Positions 43,546 to 54,384 are shown, numbered from the stretch's first letter. The stretch: DNA of 64,000 nucleotides from Pinus tabuliformis (GCA_031772625.1 CM062804.1:1023293208-1023357207), one strand, 5' to 3'. The notes: a model not told the origin generated them from the letters alone. Translations and numbers: made by a program.

Positions 43546-44363
43546 GTTGCACAGAAAACCAGAGAAACCGGGCCTGCCAACGTCAGTGTTGAATATGGCT
43601 GGCATCAAGCGTTTTTCTCGGGGAGAAATTCCTGGAGAGTGAAGATGTTAAAGATGGAGTTAACGTTGTCAATACACCTTCGTATACAGTGCATAGCGCA
43701 AGGAAAAAGGGATTGAGCAATGCCCTAACATGTCTGTCAATGTGGATTCATCCCTCGGAGGTAAACATTTTGTTGACTGACTCTGTTAATTTCGGTGGGT
43801 GTTATAAAGTCATTGTCGATTGCACTATGGAGATTCAGAAATGCATGTGTGATGAAGAGATTTTTCAGATTGTACTGTACTTCCATAAAACTTCTTTCAG
43901 ATTGCTTCTCTCCTAGCTTTCTATAGGTTCCCTAAATAATATAAGGGATTGTTTCTGCATTAGGTATCTTAGTTTTGCACTGAACTATTGATGCACTCTG
44001 TTATATTTTCTAGGTTAAGCATATTACATCCAAGGGCCGAGCAACGCTCTTCGTAGCGGAAGCCTGAAACCTACCTATTATCCAAAATCCTATATGGGTT
44101 ATTTCGTTACCATTTTCATTGCCTCCCCGGGAGATTGAGAATGAGTAGGTTGAGGAGGTGGGGTTGGATTCGGGAATCGATTAGTCAAAACTACTTCACG
44201 GGTCCTGCTGCCTATTCTCTGGCTCTCTAACTATAGCTTAGATCCCTCTGCTTGCTTGTATGTCTCCAGGCGCCCTTCCATATTTTCGCAATAGCAGCAT
44301 ATAAGAATGTCTGTGTTTATATTTGGATTCAATATGTTTGGATTATATTGAATTTCTGGGTTA
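43546..44363. other. Unassigned DNA left of the SIRE-like element
   Basis: No convincing frame or splice pattern is seen. A TT-rich stretch leads up to the LTR at 44364. Confidence 0.35.
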
Positions 44364-44624
44364 TGTTGGAATTTAATTCCAACTGCAACAATGAACAGCT
44401 GCACAGGAATCTGATTTGCAGTAAATGTTAAAGGTGTTCGGTGCAGCCAAGTCGCCTTTGATATTTTTGCACATAAATATGCATTAAAGTTTCAGCTGAT
44501 TTCCCCTGCAGACAGCCGACTTGATTTTGATAAAGGCATCACCGCCTTGCTGCAATAAATTCTGAGATAAACATTAGAAGATATTTTGTAATAGTTTATT
44601 GTTTTAATCAGATATTTTTCAGCA

Positions 44625-44632
44625 TATAAATA
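44625..44632 (+). promoter_or_regulatory. TATA box in the SIRE-like LTR
   Basis: TATAAATA in the context AGCATATAAATACCGCAC. Transcription would start about 30 bp downstream, near 44660. The same box is at 49027-49034. Confidence 0.7.
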
Positions 44633-44687
44633 CCGCACAGCAGTTCTGTTTTTAAGGTTAGAGAGAAAGATAGAGAGCAGAGGAGAG

Positions 44688-45006
44688 CACGCAGCAGCGT
44701 GAGTATAGTTTTCTGTTAGTGAATATGGAAACGCAGCACACAGCAGTGTTAAGAGTTTAGCAATATAGCGCAGCAGCGCTGGAATGTAATTTCTGTGTTT
44801 TGAAGAAAGAATGTGCAGCAGCATGAGCTCACATGAAAGAAGCCCTTTTGCACAGCAGTGCAGGGACTGAAAAGTAAGAGAGAGCAGCAGCGTTAGAAGA
44901 AGCAGCAGCAGCAGCTGAAGAATCACGCAGAGCAGAGGAAAGCATGCAGCAGCGTGAAGAAGAGGAAGAAGAATAATTTCAGAAGAGTGAAATGCACAGC
45001 AGTGCA
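44688..45006 (+). repeat. Seven short hairpins with AGCA loops in the LTR leader
   Basis: Arms and positions: CACGC/GCGTG 44688, ACAC/GTGT 44738, AGCGC/GCGCT 44767, TGTGC/GCATG 44812 (two wobble pairs), TGCAC/GTGCA 44849, CATGC/GCGTG 44943 (one wobble), TGCAC/GTGCA 44993. All have loop AGCA. They recur in the 3' LTR 4402 bp further on. Confidence 0.85.
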
Positions 45007-45200
45007 GAAATTTGAATGTAATTTGTTTTTTTTATGTTCATCTGTGTGGAACATAATCGTTCCTTAGTGAATTTCTGAAGTAGATGTTCAGCAATAGAAG
45101 TTTTTGAAATTCCCTCTGTATGAGGAAGACAAATCTGTAACAGTTAGTTTATTTTGATAAATACAAGTTAAATTTTTCCTGTTGCTGTTATACTGTCATC

Positions 45201-45410
45201 GTTGCTGAAACACGACGATCAGCGTTGCTGAAACAGCTCGTAACTCAAAAAATTACCTGACGTCAAAATTACGTTGCTGAAACACCGTTGCTGAAACACC
45301 TGTTTCAGCAACTAAGAAAATTTCCTGTTGCTGAAACACCGTTGCTGAAACACCTGTTTCAGCAACTGAAAAAAAAATTGTGTTGCTGAAACACAGTTTC
45401 CAGCAAGCGA
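45201..45410 (+). repeat. GTTGCTGAAACA direct and inverted repeats in U5
   Basis: Direct copies start at 45201, 45224, 45273, 45287, 45327, 45341 and 45382. Inverted copies (TGTTTCAGCAAC) are at 45301 and 45355. Two of the pairs form perfect 12-bp inverted repeats with a two-base spacer (45287-45312 and 45341-45366). Confidence 0.9.
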
Positions 45411-45488
45411 ATTTTTCTGTTTTTCTGTGTAAAAACAGAGTGCGATTTTTTGTCTGTTTGTTATGGGATTTATCAGAAAATTCCAACA

Positions 45489-45501
45489 TGGTATCAGAGC
45501 T
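45489..45501 (+). promoter_or_regulatory. Primer binding site, initiator tRNA-Met
   Basis: TGGTATCAGAGCT starts immediately after the LTR end CCAACA, as in plant Copia elements. Confidence 0.95.
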
Positions 45502-45570
45502 AGTCCAGGCTCTTTGAAGTGTTAAAGAAGCTGAAGGAAGATTTCTTGCAGCAGCAACTTCTCCAGCAGT

Positions 45571-47241
45571 GTGAAGACTCAGCCAAGAAAGAATCTAAGG
45601 TATTTTTCAAGAATATTTTCTGTGTTGTTATTGAAGAAACAGTCAGTGATTTTAAAAACACAGTCAGAGATTTTAAAGCCTAGAATAAGAATGGCAAGGT
45701 CAAAGAAGAAAGCCTCCAGACCTGTTAAAAATGTGTCCCCCCTTTCTACTAAACTAGAAGGCAATCCATTAGACTACAGTCTATTTGAAGTTCCAAAGTT
45801 TGATGGAAACTTTGATGTATGGGAAGTAAAGATGAGGGCTTTCCTAATGTTTGAAGGGATTGAAGTCTGGGAGTCAGTGATTGATGACAGCAATATGGAT
45901 AAAGAATCCATGGAGTATGATGTACAAGCAGCAAAGACTATCTTGGATGGTCTCCCCGATTCAGTGAAGAAGAATCTTGGAAAATATACATCAGCAAAGG
46001 ATATATGGGAGAGACTGCATGACCTTCATGCAAAGGGAGCACTGACCATGACAATGAGTCAAGAAGAACCCATCATAGGAGCTGAAAATGAAAAGCTTGA
46101 CCTCATCAAGCTTCAAGTAAAAGAAAGGGATGAAGAGCTTGCCAAGATTAAGAAGGAACTTGATGAAAGCAAGAGGAAGCATCATGAAGAAGTCATGTCT
46201 ATGACAAATCAGTTGAACAGAACAAAAAAGCAGGAAGACGCCTTGTCAAGTCAACTTGAACAAAGGCACATAAGAGTGAACAAACTTGTAGAAGAGATTG
46301 GACAGTACAAGGCAGAGGTCTCCTCCCTTAAGTCCGAACTACAAGAAGCCAAGAAGCAGGCAAAAGGAGCTGAAAAGAAAATGGAGAGCAGTCAAGCAGA
46401 AATCTCCAAAATGAAGTCTGATATTATCTCCCTTAAAATAGTAGCAGCTGAAGCTACTCGTAGCAAGGAAGAAACTGAGGGACAACTAGCAAAGAAAAAT
46501 AATGAATGTGAAAAGTTAGAAGAAGAGATTGTCCTCCTCAGGAAGAAGGTTGAAGGGATGAACAAGATCATGAAGAGCTCTCAAGCCTTGGATGATATGC
46601 TCAGCTATCACAGATCTCCATATGATAAATCAGGACTTGGGTATGTAGGTGAACCCTCAAAGAAGGATGAGGATGCTTTAAGCAAAGGAGATGTGAAGAA
46701 GTCAGAAAGAAGGTATGATGCTCCTAGTTCCAGCAAAGGCAAGGAGAAAAATGAAGGCTGCAATAGAAGAAATCCTGCTCCAAGCATAAAACCAGCTACA
46801 AGAAGAAATGTAGCTGATGTCAAAGAGGCAAGATGCAATGGTCATCAACAAAGGATCTCAAGGCAGCAAGGCTTCAGAAGTACATCAACGAAACCTCCAT
46901 CTCCCAGGTACCAAAGTTCATTTCTTGGTTATTGTTATGCTTGTTCAAACTTTGGTCATATGGCAAAAGACTGTAGAGCATTTTATGGAGATAGATGTTG
47001 TGGTCCTCGACAATCTCCAAGAAATAATTTTGCAAGAAGAAATCATGAATTTTTATTCATGAACAATGTTGAATGTTTCAAGTGTCATAACATTGGGCAT
47101 ATGGCACGTGACTGTAACTTGACATGGGCCTTTACACAAGCTAAACCCATGCAAAAGAAGAAAGTTACACAAGTATGGAGGAGGAAGAAAACACAGTCCG
47201 AAAGTCCCTTGAGCTCTCTAGCTGATCTAAGTTTCTTTTGA
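45571..47241 (+). CDS. SIRE-like Copia gag with coiled coil and two zinc knuckles
   Basis: An intact 556-residue frame. The gag similarity starts at residue 41 (MARSKKKASRPVK, 45691), which may be the true start; the Met at 45571 adds a basic leader. Residues about 65-155 form the gag capsid domain (FEVPKFDGNFDVWEVKMRAF; later SAKDIWERLHDLH). A long Lys/Glu heptad-rich coiled coil spans about 170-335, followed by SQALDDMLSYHRSPYDKSGLGY, a motif typical of SIRE/Maximus gag. Two CX2CX4HX4C knuckles, CYACSNFGHMAKDC and CFKCHNIGHMARDC, lie at about 458-520. Its role would be RNA binding and particle assembly for element RNA. No protease follows. The intact frame suggests recent activity or selection. 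Confidence 0.92.
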   Translation: MKTQPRKNLRYFSRIFSVLLLKKQSVILKTQSEILKPRIRMARSKKKASRPVKNVSPLSTKLEGNPLDYSLFEVPKFDGNFDVWEVKMRAFLMFEGIEVWESVIDDSNMDKESMEYDVQAAKTILDGLPDSVKKNLGKYTSAKDIWERLHDLHAKGALTMTMSQEEPIIGAENEKLDLIKLQVKERDEELAKIKKELDESKRKHHEEVMSMTNQLNRTKKQEDALSSQLEQRHIRVNKLVEEIGQYKAEVSSLKSELQEAKKQAKGAEKKMESSQAEISKMKSDIISLKIVAAEATRSKEETEGQLAKKNNECEKLEEEIVLLRKKVEGMNKIMKSSQALDDMLSYHRSPYDKSGLGYVGEPSKKDEDALSKGDVKKSERRYDAPSSSKGKEKNEGCNRRNPAPSIKPATRRNVADVKEARCNGHQQRISRQQGFRSTSTKPPSPRYQSSFLGYCYACSNFGHMAKDCRAFYGDRCCGPRQSPRNNFARRNHEFLFMNNVECFKCHNIGHMARDCNLTWAFTQAKPMQKKKVTQVWRRKKTQSESPLSSLADLSFF

Positions 47242-47534
47242 GAAGATTCTGCTGAAAGAAGATAAAGCATACACTAAAGGGGAGCTTGTAAATTTTTGTT
47301 TGCTGAACTGTATTAACAGTCATTTGTTGATGGAGGATGTATTGCAGAGCAGCAGTTGCAAATGAAACTTTTGTTAATCCCTCTAAAAGGTAATATGCAG
47401 CAGTGATGAAATCAGCAATGTTTTTGCTTTGTGTTTATGCAATATGCACAGAAATGCATAAAGAAGAAAAGATGGCAGCGTTGAAATGTAAAGAGAAGCA
47501 GCGCAAGAAGAAAAGTATTCAAAGCAAGAAGATC

Positions 47535-48366
47535 CTCACAGCAGTGGGAAGACAGAACATAAAACAGCAGATTTTTAATGCACACTGAATGAATGAGAAT
47601 GTGTGTGGCAGCAGAAAGCCAAAGGAATTGCACAGTAGTGCATTGTGTAAAAAAAAATGAAGCTGAAGATTGTGTGAAGCAAGGGTGTAAAAAGAAAAGG
47701 CAGCACCCCATGTTAATTTTTTTTTGTTGTGTGGAGAATGCAGCGCAAAACAGTGTGATGGCAAGAAGGAGAAGCACAGTAGTGCGAAGAAAATGAAACC
47801 AGAACTAAGAGAGAATGAAGAAATGTGTTTTTACACAGCAATGCAAATAAGAAAATGCAGCAGCATGAAAATTTTTGTTGAAGAAATGAAAGGTAGTGGC
47901 ACAGCAGCAGTGCGAGTGTAATCAATGAAGGGGAGCACACAGTGTGTATTTTTGTTGTTAAATGTGAAAGGAATGCGCAGCAGCGCAAGAGCAATTTGAG
48001 AAGTTATTTTATGCACAACAGTGCAGTGATAGACAGAGTGCTGAAACAGCAGTGCTGAAACAGCAGTTGCTGAGACAGCATAATGAGACAGTGTTGCTGA
48101 GACAGCAATGCTGAGACAAAGTTGCTGAAACAGAGTGCTGATAGAGAGTTGCTGAGATAGCAGTGCTAAGACAGCTGTATATGCAGCAGCATAAATGTAT
48201 TGAAAGTTTTACACACAGCAGTGTAATGTTTTTCAGGAAAAGACAGAGTCTGTAATGAATAGCAGTATAGAGCATATTGCAACCTGAGTGCCATTGTGAA
48301 GAACAATGCGAATGAAGATATTTTCACACACAGCAGTGTAAAATATCAGGCAGACACAGTAGTGTC
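47535..48366 (+). repeat. Ten AGCA/AGTA/AACA-loop hairpins, internal
   Basis: Arms and loop: CTCAC/GTGGG 47535 AGCA (one wobble), TGCAC/GTGCA 47629 AGTA, GCAC/GTGC 47774 AGTA, ATGC/GCAT 47855 AGCA, TGCGC/GCGCA 47974 AGCA, TGCAC/GTGCA 48012 AACA, TATGC/GCATA 48180 AGCA, ACAC/GTGT 48213 and 48328 AGCA, GACAC/GTGTC 48353 AGTA. Confidence 0.85.
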
Positions 48367-48411
48367 AATTTGGACAGATTGAAGTGCCTCTGAAGTAGGC
48401 ATGTTGAAATC

Positions 48412-48717
48412 CCTCTGTTAAGAGGAAGATTCTCTCGCTGTGTTTTGGAGCAACAATGCATTCTACAGGCGTGTTTCAGCAACTGTCTGCCAGATGCTGA
48501 AACACGTGTTTCAGCAACAGCCTGTGTGGCTGAAACTGTAATTTTCTGAGATAACAGAAATTGGTTGTGGAACTGAAGCGTTCCTTGGTGAATCCCTCTG
48601 TTGAGAGGAAGATGCTTTTCAGCATAGTCTCAGGTAAACCCCTCTATTAAGAGGAAGACAATTTTAATTGGTTGTGGAACTGCATCAGAAGCAGTTGGTG
48701 AATTCCTCTATGAGAGG
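48412..48717 (+). repeat. Four CCTCT...AGAGG hairpins
   Basis: CCTCT and AGAGG flank loops GTTA (48412), GTTG (48595), ATTA (48641) and ATG (48705), each followed by AAG. A related shorter form CCTC-TGTAT-GAGG occurs in the LTR at 45113. Confidence 0.85.
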
Positions 48718-48751
48718 AAGTGTTTGGGTACAATTGAATGCCCAGCAGTTG

Positions 48752-48765
48752 AAATTAAGGGGGAG
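48752..48765 (+). promoter_or_regulatory. Polypurine tract of the SIRE-like element
   Basis: GAAATTAAGGGGGAG ends at the 3' LTR start TGTTGGAATT. This matches the usual Copia layout. Confidence 0.85.
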
Positions 48766-49890
48766 TGTTGGAATTTAATTCCAACTGCAACAATGAACAG
48801 CTGCACAGGAATCTGATTTGCAGTAAATGTTAAAGGTGTTCGGTGCAGCCAAGTCGCCTTTGATATTTTTGCACATAAATATGCATTAAAGTTTCAGCTG
48901 ATTTCCCCTGCAGACAGCCGACTTGATTTTGATAAAGACATCACCGCCTTGCTGCAATAAATTCTGAGATAAACATTAGAAGATATTTTGTAATAGTTTA
49001 TTGTTTTAATCAGATATTTTTCAGCATATAAATACCGCACAGCAGTTCTGTTTTTAAGGTTAGAGAGAAAGATAGAGAGCAGAGGAGAGCACGCAGCAGC
49101 GTGAGTATAGTTTTCTGTTAGTGAATATGGAAACGCAGCACACAGCAGTGTTAAGAGTTTAGCAATATAGCGCAGCAGCGCTGGAATGTAATTTCTGTGT
49201 TTTGAAGAAAGAATGTGCAGCAGCATGAGCTCACATGAAAGAAGCCCTTTTGCACAGCAGTGCAGGGACTGAAAAGTAAGAGAGAGCAGCAGCGTTAGAA
49301 GAAGCAGCAGCAGCAGCTGAAGAATCACACAGAGCAGAGGAAAGCATGCAGCAGCGTGAAGAAGAGGAAGAAGAATAATTTCAGAAGAGTGAAATGCACA
49401 GCAGTGCAGAAATTTGAATGTAATTTGTTTTTTTTATGTTCATCTGTGTGGAACAGAATCGTTCCTTAGTGAATTTCTGAAGTAGATGTTCAGCAATAGA
49501 AGTTTTTGAAATTCCCTCTGTATGAGGAAGACAAATCTGTAACAGTTAGTTTATTTTGATAAATACAAGTTAAATTTTTCCTGTTGCTGTTATACTGTCA
49601 TCGTTGCTGAAACACGACGATCAGCGTTGCTGAAACAGCTCGTAACTCAAAAAATTACCTGACGTCAAAATTACGTTGCTGAAACACCGTTGCTGAAACA
49701 CCTGTTTCAGCAACTGACAAAATTTCCTGTTGCTGAAACACCGTTGCTGAAACACCTGTTTCAGCAACTGAAAAAAAAACTGTGTTGCTGAAACACAGTT
49801 TCCAGCAAGCGAATTTTTCTGTTTTTCTGTGTAAAAACAGAGTGCGATTTTTTGTCTGTTTGTTATGGGATTTATCAGAAAATTCCAACA
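48766..49890 (+). repeat. 3' LTR of the SIRE-like element
   Basis: 1125 bp, about six differences from the 5' LTR (for example AAAGACATC for AAAGGCATC). All seven AGCA hairpins and both 12-bp inverted repeats are preserved. Confidence 0.95.
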
Positions 49891-50713
49891 TGGTGCACTT
49901 AAATTGTAATTTAGTGGCTCAATTTTTCTCAATATTAATGATTTTACCATTTGCACGTCCAGTGGACAAAATATTATGTTCGCTGGCATTAACATTTTGT
50001 AACAAATCTAAGGTTAGGGTCCTCAAAATATGAGCACGGAGAGATTCGACCCCGAGACCCATGGTGAAAGGTACGATGGATAAGCGGGCGATATATGGAG
50101 CCTGGGGTTGAGTCTGGTGGGTGGAGTGTTTTATTGGGCATTTCTCATTTCTGGCAGCCGGGCGGGCAGAAAGCGGAAAGCGGACGGGGACCCACCCACG
50201 GCGTCTGCTGCTGCATCTCAGCAAATGGATTGCTGCTTCACCTGCTCCACCTGCCATAAATAGTAGCTTCACCGTTTTGCTTATTGAACATCTTCAAACA
50301 AAATAAACATGTCCTCTTACTTTTTAGTTATCTATCAGTATGTCCTTTAGTATGGGAGGGATACAGATTTAATATTGAAGGGAAACGGAATACAGAGCAG
50401 GGATTAAAAAATCGGGATGATAACAAATGTAAAGCATATTTTGTCTCCCCTGTTTGGAGTTTCCGAACTCTGAGCCATTTCCGTTTGTTTCTCGATGCGG
50501 TTGTCAAAACAAATTATTTAATTTTGACAACGATGGCCAAATTAGCCTGATTTTATTTTATGGTATATTCACTCACTCGGGGTTTCCGTTTGTTTGGTTG
50601 GGTTTCTGTGTAATTGCGTTTGACAAGCTCTTTGACCTTATGATTTGATTTTTAAATGCTTGCTTTTTCGTAATTGAAACATTGACTTGCTCTTCATTAT
50701 TTGTTGTTAACAG
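49891..50713. other. Unassigned DNA, GC-richer core
   Basis: The stretch 50030-50270 is GC-richer than its surroundings and contains GGCAGCCGGGCGGGCAG and a TATA-like CATAAATAG (50256). It could be a promoter or first exon of a decayed gene. No frame with known similarity. Confidence 0.3.
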
Positions 50714-51055
50714 CTACCCTTTCCTTACCAGTTTTGAAGGGTTTAATTACACCTCCGTATATTGTTGGAAGGCACAACGGATAGGCTGGGGCTTGCTGGA
50801 GAATGTAACCTTGCAGTTTCTCCCTTGCGGTGTCCAGTAGTGGCCTTACCCGGTTTCCCAATGCTGTCTCAGGTAAGGTAATCATTTACTATGTTATAAT
50901 GTAAGATTGCTATTGTTATAAAGTTATTGCGGAGAATAAGGGATTTTATCAAAAATACATATTTAATGAAAAGAATCTTCAGATAAATTCTAATAATTGT
51001 TGCTGTTGTTTTTTTCCCTTTTTCTTTTTTGCAGATGATAAGGAGGACATGAAGA
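50714..51055 (+). pseudogene. Possible spliced host-gene remnant
   Basis: An acceptor-like T-rich tract ending TTGTTGTTAACAG precedes 50714. A donor-like CTCAG/GTAAGG lies at about 50872. A pyrimidine-rich acceptor CTTTTTTGCAG ends at about 51034, followed by ATGATAAGGAGGACATGAAG. The first block is open in one frame for about 42 codons, then stops. I recognise no family. It may equally be a non-coding transcript or chance. Confidence 0.2.
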
Positions 51056-51700
51056 ATGTACAAGCATGCTAAGATACATGAAATATCTACATGTCATGGC
51101 AAAAGATATGAATTCATTATGTAATCACGAGCCAAAACAAACTAGCTTTCCTTTATTTTTTATGTTTATTATGTAATTACTCTAAAAACACCATAATAAT
51201 AAAAAGTACTATTTTGTTTGAAGGGGCTAAAAGCCCTTTCTCATTGCTCTTGAGGATGGACCATGGCTATCCTCAAGGGTTTGTGTCCCTCTCTCCACCT
51301 TACTTTTTCATTTACTTTTATTTGTTTATTTTAGAACTAGATAGTTTTAGTTTAATAGATTGTAGATTAAAAGTGTCAAATAATGCATCTAATATAGATA
51401 TTTATAACATGTTAATTGAAAATTTAAAATCTTAAATCAACTTGAGGTTATGTAAATGCATTTGATTTAGCCAATATTATATTTTTCCAACCATGGGCTT
51501 TTGTGATAATTGCACAATTTTTGGATGCTTGTTTAGTGGTTCAATTTGTGTATGATCAAGTTGTATGTTTTTATTGTATACATTGATTGATGTGTTTTTA
51601 TATTACTTTGTGATGATGAATTTAAATGCAGAATTTTGTGTAATGATTGTTGTTTGAGTTTCATTTATATGATAATTGTGTTCTACAATGAATGAGTGGC
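51056..51700. other. AT-rich non-coding DNA
   Basis: No gene or repeat unit is clear; the minisatellite phrases begin near 51700. Confidence 0.4.
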
Positions 51701-51920
51701 ATGTTAATATGTATATTGAAATGTGTGAGAATTTCCTTTAGGTGCTTGGTGTCTATATTATGTTTGTGCGTTCAAAACTTTTTTGTGTGTGATGACCAAA
51801 ATTTCATATGTAATGTTCAATGTATCTTTGTGCCTTTACAATGTTTTTTGTGTGATGTTCATTATTCGATGTGTATTTGTGATTGTGTATGAGAATGCTT
51901 GTTTGGGATTTATTTACATA

Positions 51921-52680
51921 GTTGTGCATTTACAATGAATGTGGATGACATGTTTGATATGTACTTTGAAATGTGTGTATTCTCGATTGTATGCATTTCT
52001 GATTGTGTTTGTATTATTAATCACTTTTGTTTGTGTATTTACAATCTTGCGTGTAATCAAATCTCTCAAGAAATGTTTATATATGCTTGTGTATTTACAA
52101 TGTATTTGAATGTAATGATGAAAATTTAATGTGATGTTTGAGTACGTGTGTATCTATATGTTTAGGCTTTATTTGCATAGTTGTGCATTTACAATGAATG
52201 TGAATGACATGTTTGATATGTACTTTGAAATGTGTGTATTCTTGATTGTATGCATTTCTGATTGTGTTTGTATTATTCATCACATTTGTTAGTGTATTTA
52301 CAATCTTGTGTGTAATCAAATCTTAATGAATGTTTATATATGCTTGTGTATTTACAATGTTTGTGAATGTAATGATGAAAATTTAATATGATGCTTGAGT
52401 ACTTGTGTATCTATATGTTTGGCCTTTGTTTACATAGTTGTGCATTTACAATGAATGTGGATGACATGTTTGATATGTAATTTGAAATGTGTGTATTCTT
52501 GATTGTATGCATTTCTGATTGTGTTTTTATTATTCTTCACATTTGTTTGTGCATTTACAATCTTGTGTGTAATCAAATCTCTCAAGAAATGTTTATATAT
52601 GCTTGTGTATTTAGAATGTTTTTGAATGTAATGATGAAAATTTAATATGATGTTTGAGTACTTGTGTATCTATATCTTTT
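51921..52680. repeat. Tandem repeat, about 258-bp unit, three copies
   Basis: Units start with GTTGTGCATTTACAATGAAT at 51921, 52180 and 52437 (spacing 259 and 257). Each runs through GATGACATGTTTGATATGTA, TGATTGTATGCATTTCTGAT and GAAAATTTAATRTGATG. The about 258-bp period includes several smaller TGTGTATTTACAAT words. Confidence 0.9.
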
Positions 52681-52859
52681 TTAATGGAAAGATGAAAATT
52701 TGATGTGATGCTCGCATATGTTTGAATGTAATTATGATTGTTGTTTGATCATGTTGTTTGTTTATTTGTCATTTGTTCATTGTGATTGTGTATATGCTAG
52801 GATTGTGAGAATTTGTGCCGTAATGAGCAAAAATTGATATGGCATCTTTTTGTATTTGC

Positions 52860-54080
52860 AATATATCTTTGTGTCTTTACAATGCTTTTTGCGATGTTCA
52901 TTATTTGATGTGTATTTGTGATTGTGTATGAGAATGGTTGTTGTTTGGGATTTATTTACATAGTTGTACACTTACAATGAATGTGGATGACATGTTTGAT
53001 ATGTACTTTGAAATATGTGTGGATTTTCATTAGCATATGGCTTGATTTAGTGTATGCATTAATTTTGCATGTTTGGATATTTACAATCTTGTGTATATGA
53101 TGATCAAAGTTTGATATGCAATGCTTGTAATAGTTATAATTTTGTGTGTGTAATAAGACGATTTGATGGGATGTTTGTATGCTTGTGTATTCGCAATTCT
53201 TTTGATGTTTAAATGTTTGTGTATTCATTGTGTGTTCGTATTGTTTATGTACTTACAATCTTAGTTGTAATGATTAAAACTTGAAAAGTGGTCTTGATTG
53301 TGTGTTTGTACTTCTGATTTTATGTACATTTCATTGTGTGTTTGTACCCTTGATTGTATGTGTTTGTATTATTGATTGCATGCATTTCTAATTGTGCATT
53401 TGTATTATTGATCACATTTGTTGGTGTATTTACAATCTTGTGTGTAATAAAATATGAATGAATGTTTGTGTGTGCTTGTGTATTTACAATGTTTTTGAAT
53501 GTAATTATGAGAGTCTCATATGATGTTTGAGTACTTGTGTATTTATATGCTTTTGAATGGAATGATGAAAATTTGATATGATGTTTGCATATCTATAATA
53601 TTTTTGAATGTAATGATCATTATTGTTTGATTGGGTTGTTTGCTTATTTTTCATTTTTTCATTGTGATTGTGTATATTCTTGGAATGTGAGAATTTGTGT
53701 TAGAATGAACAAACTTTGGTATGACACCTTCTTTTGTATTTGCAATAATATTTCTTGAATGATCAAAATTTGATGTCGATTTTCAATTTAAATTTATTGC
53801 ACAAGAAATTAAATGGGGGGATTGGGAGAGTGTTGAGTGAAATAGTAATATTATATAAACTATAAGTGAGGGGGTAGCTCAAATGAACTTTATTTATTGC
53901 ATAGGGAAATCACATAGGAGGTGGGATTGGGGAAGTGATGAGTGAAATAGTAGTATAACTATAAACTAGGAGTGAGAGGGAGGGGCCAAATGAGCTTCCA
54001 CCTTCACATGGTTGGCCTAGTTAGTAGAGGATTTGTATCATAAAATTCTCGAAGCCAAGTGAAATTCTTTTTAAATATAA
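52860..54080. repeat. Diverged 1.2-kb direct repeat, first copy
   Basis: From GATGTTCATTATTTGATG through ATTAGCATATGGCTTGATTTA to CTTCCACCTTCACATGGTTGG and AGCCAAGTGAA. The second copy is 54560-55680. Both contain the minisatellite phrases of 51921-52680. Confidence 0.8.
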
Positions 54081-54242
54081 ATTTTTATGTTTTTTATTTA
54101 TTAAATTTTAAATAATAATAAATCACCAATTTTAAATAATCAATATAATTGTCCCTTATACCTATATTTAGCTTTGTCATTTATTTAAAAATAACTATAA
54201 TATCCAAACATGTAAATATATGAAATAATATTTATAATAATG

Positions 54243-54292
<50 letters not shown>

Positions 54293-54336
54293 TTTATATA
54301 TATCTATATCTATCTATATATATCTATATATATATA

Positions 54337-54384
<48 letters not shown>

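Larger units (their letters stand above)
44364..45488 (+). repeat. 5' LTR of the SIRE-like element
   Basis: 1125 bp, TG...CA ends with a short inverted match TGTTGGAATT/AATTCCAACA. TATA box at 44625-44632. Seven AGCA hairpins lie between 44688 and 45006, all downstream of the TATA box. Confidence 0.95.
47242..48765 (+). other. Hairpin-rich untranslated 3' region of the SIRE-like element
   Basis: No conserved frame. It carries ten AGCA-class hairpins (47535-48366), a run of GCTGAAACAG/GCTGAGACAG words (48040-48175) and four CCTCT/AGAGG hairpins (48412-48717). In an autonomous relative, pol would occupy this place. Confidence 0.75.
44364..49890 (+). mobile_element. SIRE-like Copia element, gag-only (non-autonomous)
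   Basis: Two 1125-bp LTRs (TGTTGGAATTTAATTCC...AATTCCAACA), a Met-type primer site and a purine tract bound a 3.3-kb internal region that holds only gag. Protease, integrase, reverse transcriptase and RNase H are absent. The LTRs differ at only about six positions by eye (about 0.5%), so insertion is recent. The flanks (GGTTA before, TGGTG after) do not form a five-base target-site duplication. Copying would need enzymes from a related full-length element. The internal 3' part and LTR leader are packed with hairpins. Confidence 0.9.

Noticed and set aside
44359..49895. Five-base target-site duplication around the SIRE-like element
   Set aside because: The flanks GGTTA and TGGTG differ, and shifting the edges by one base does not help.
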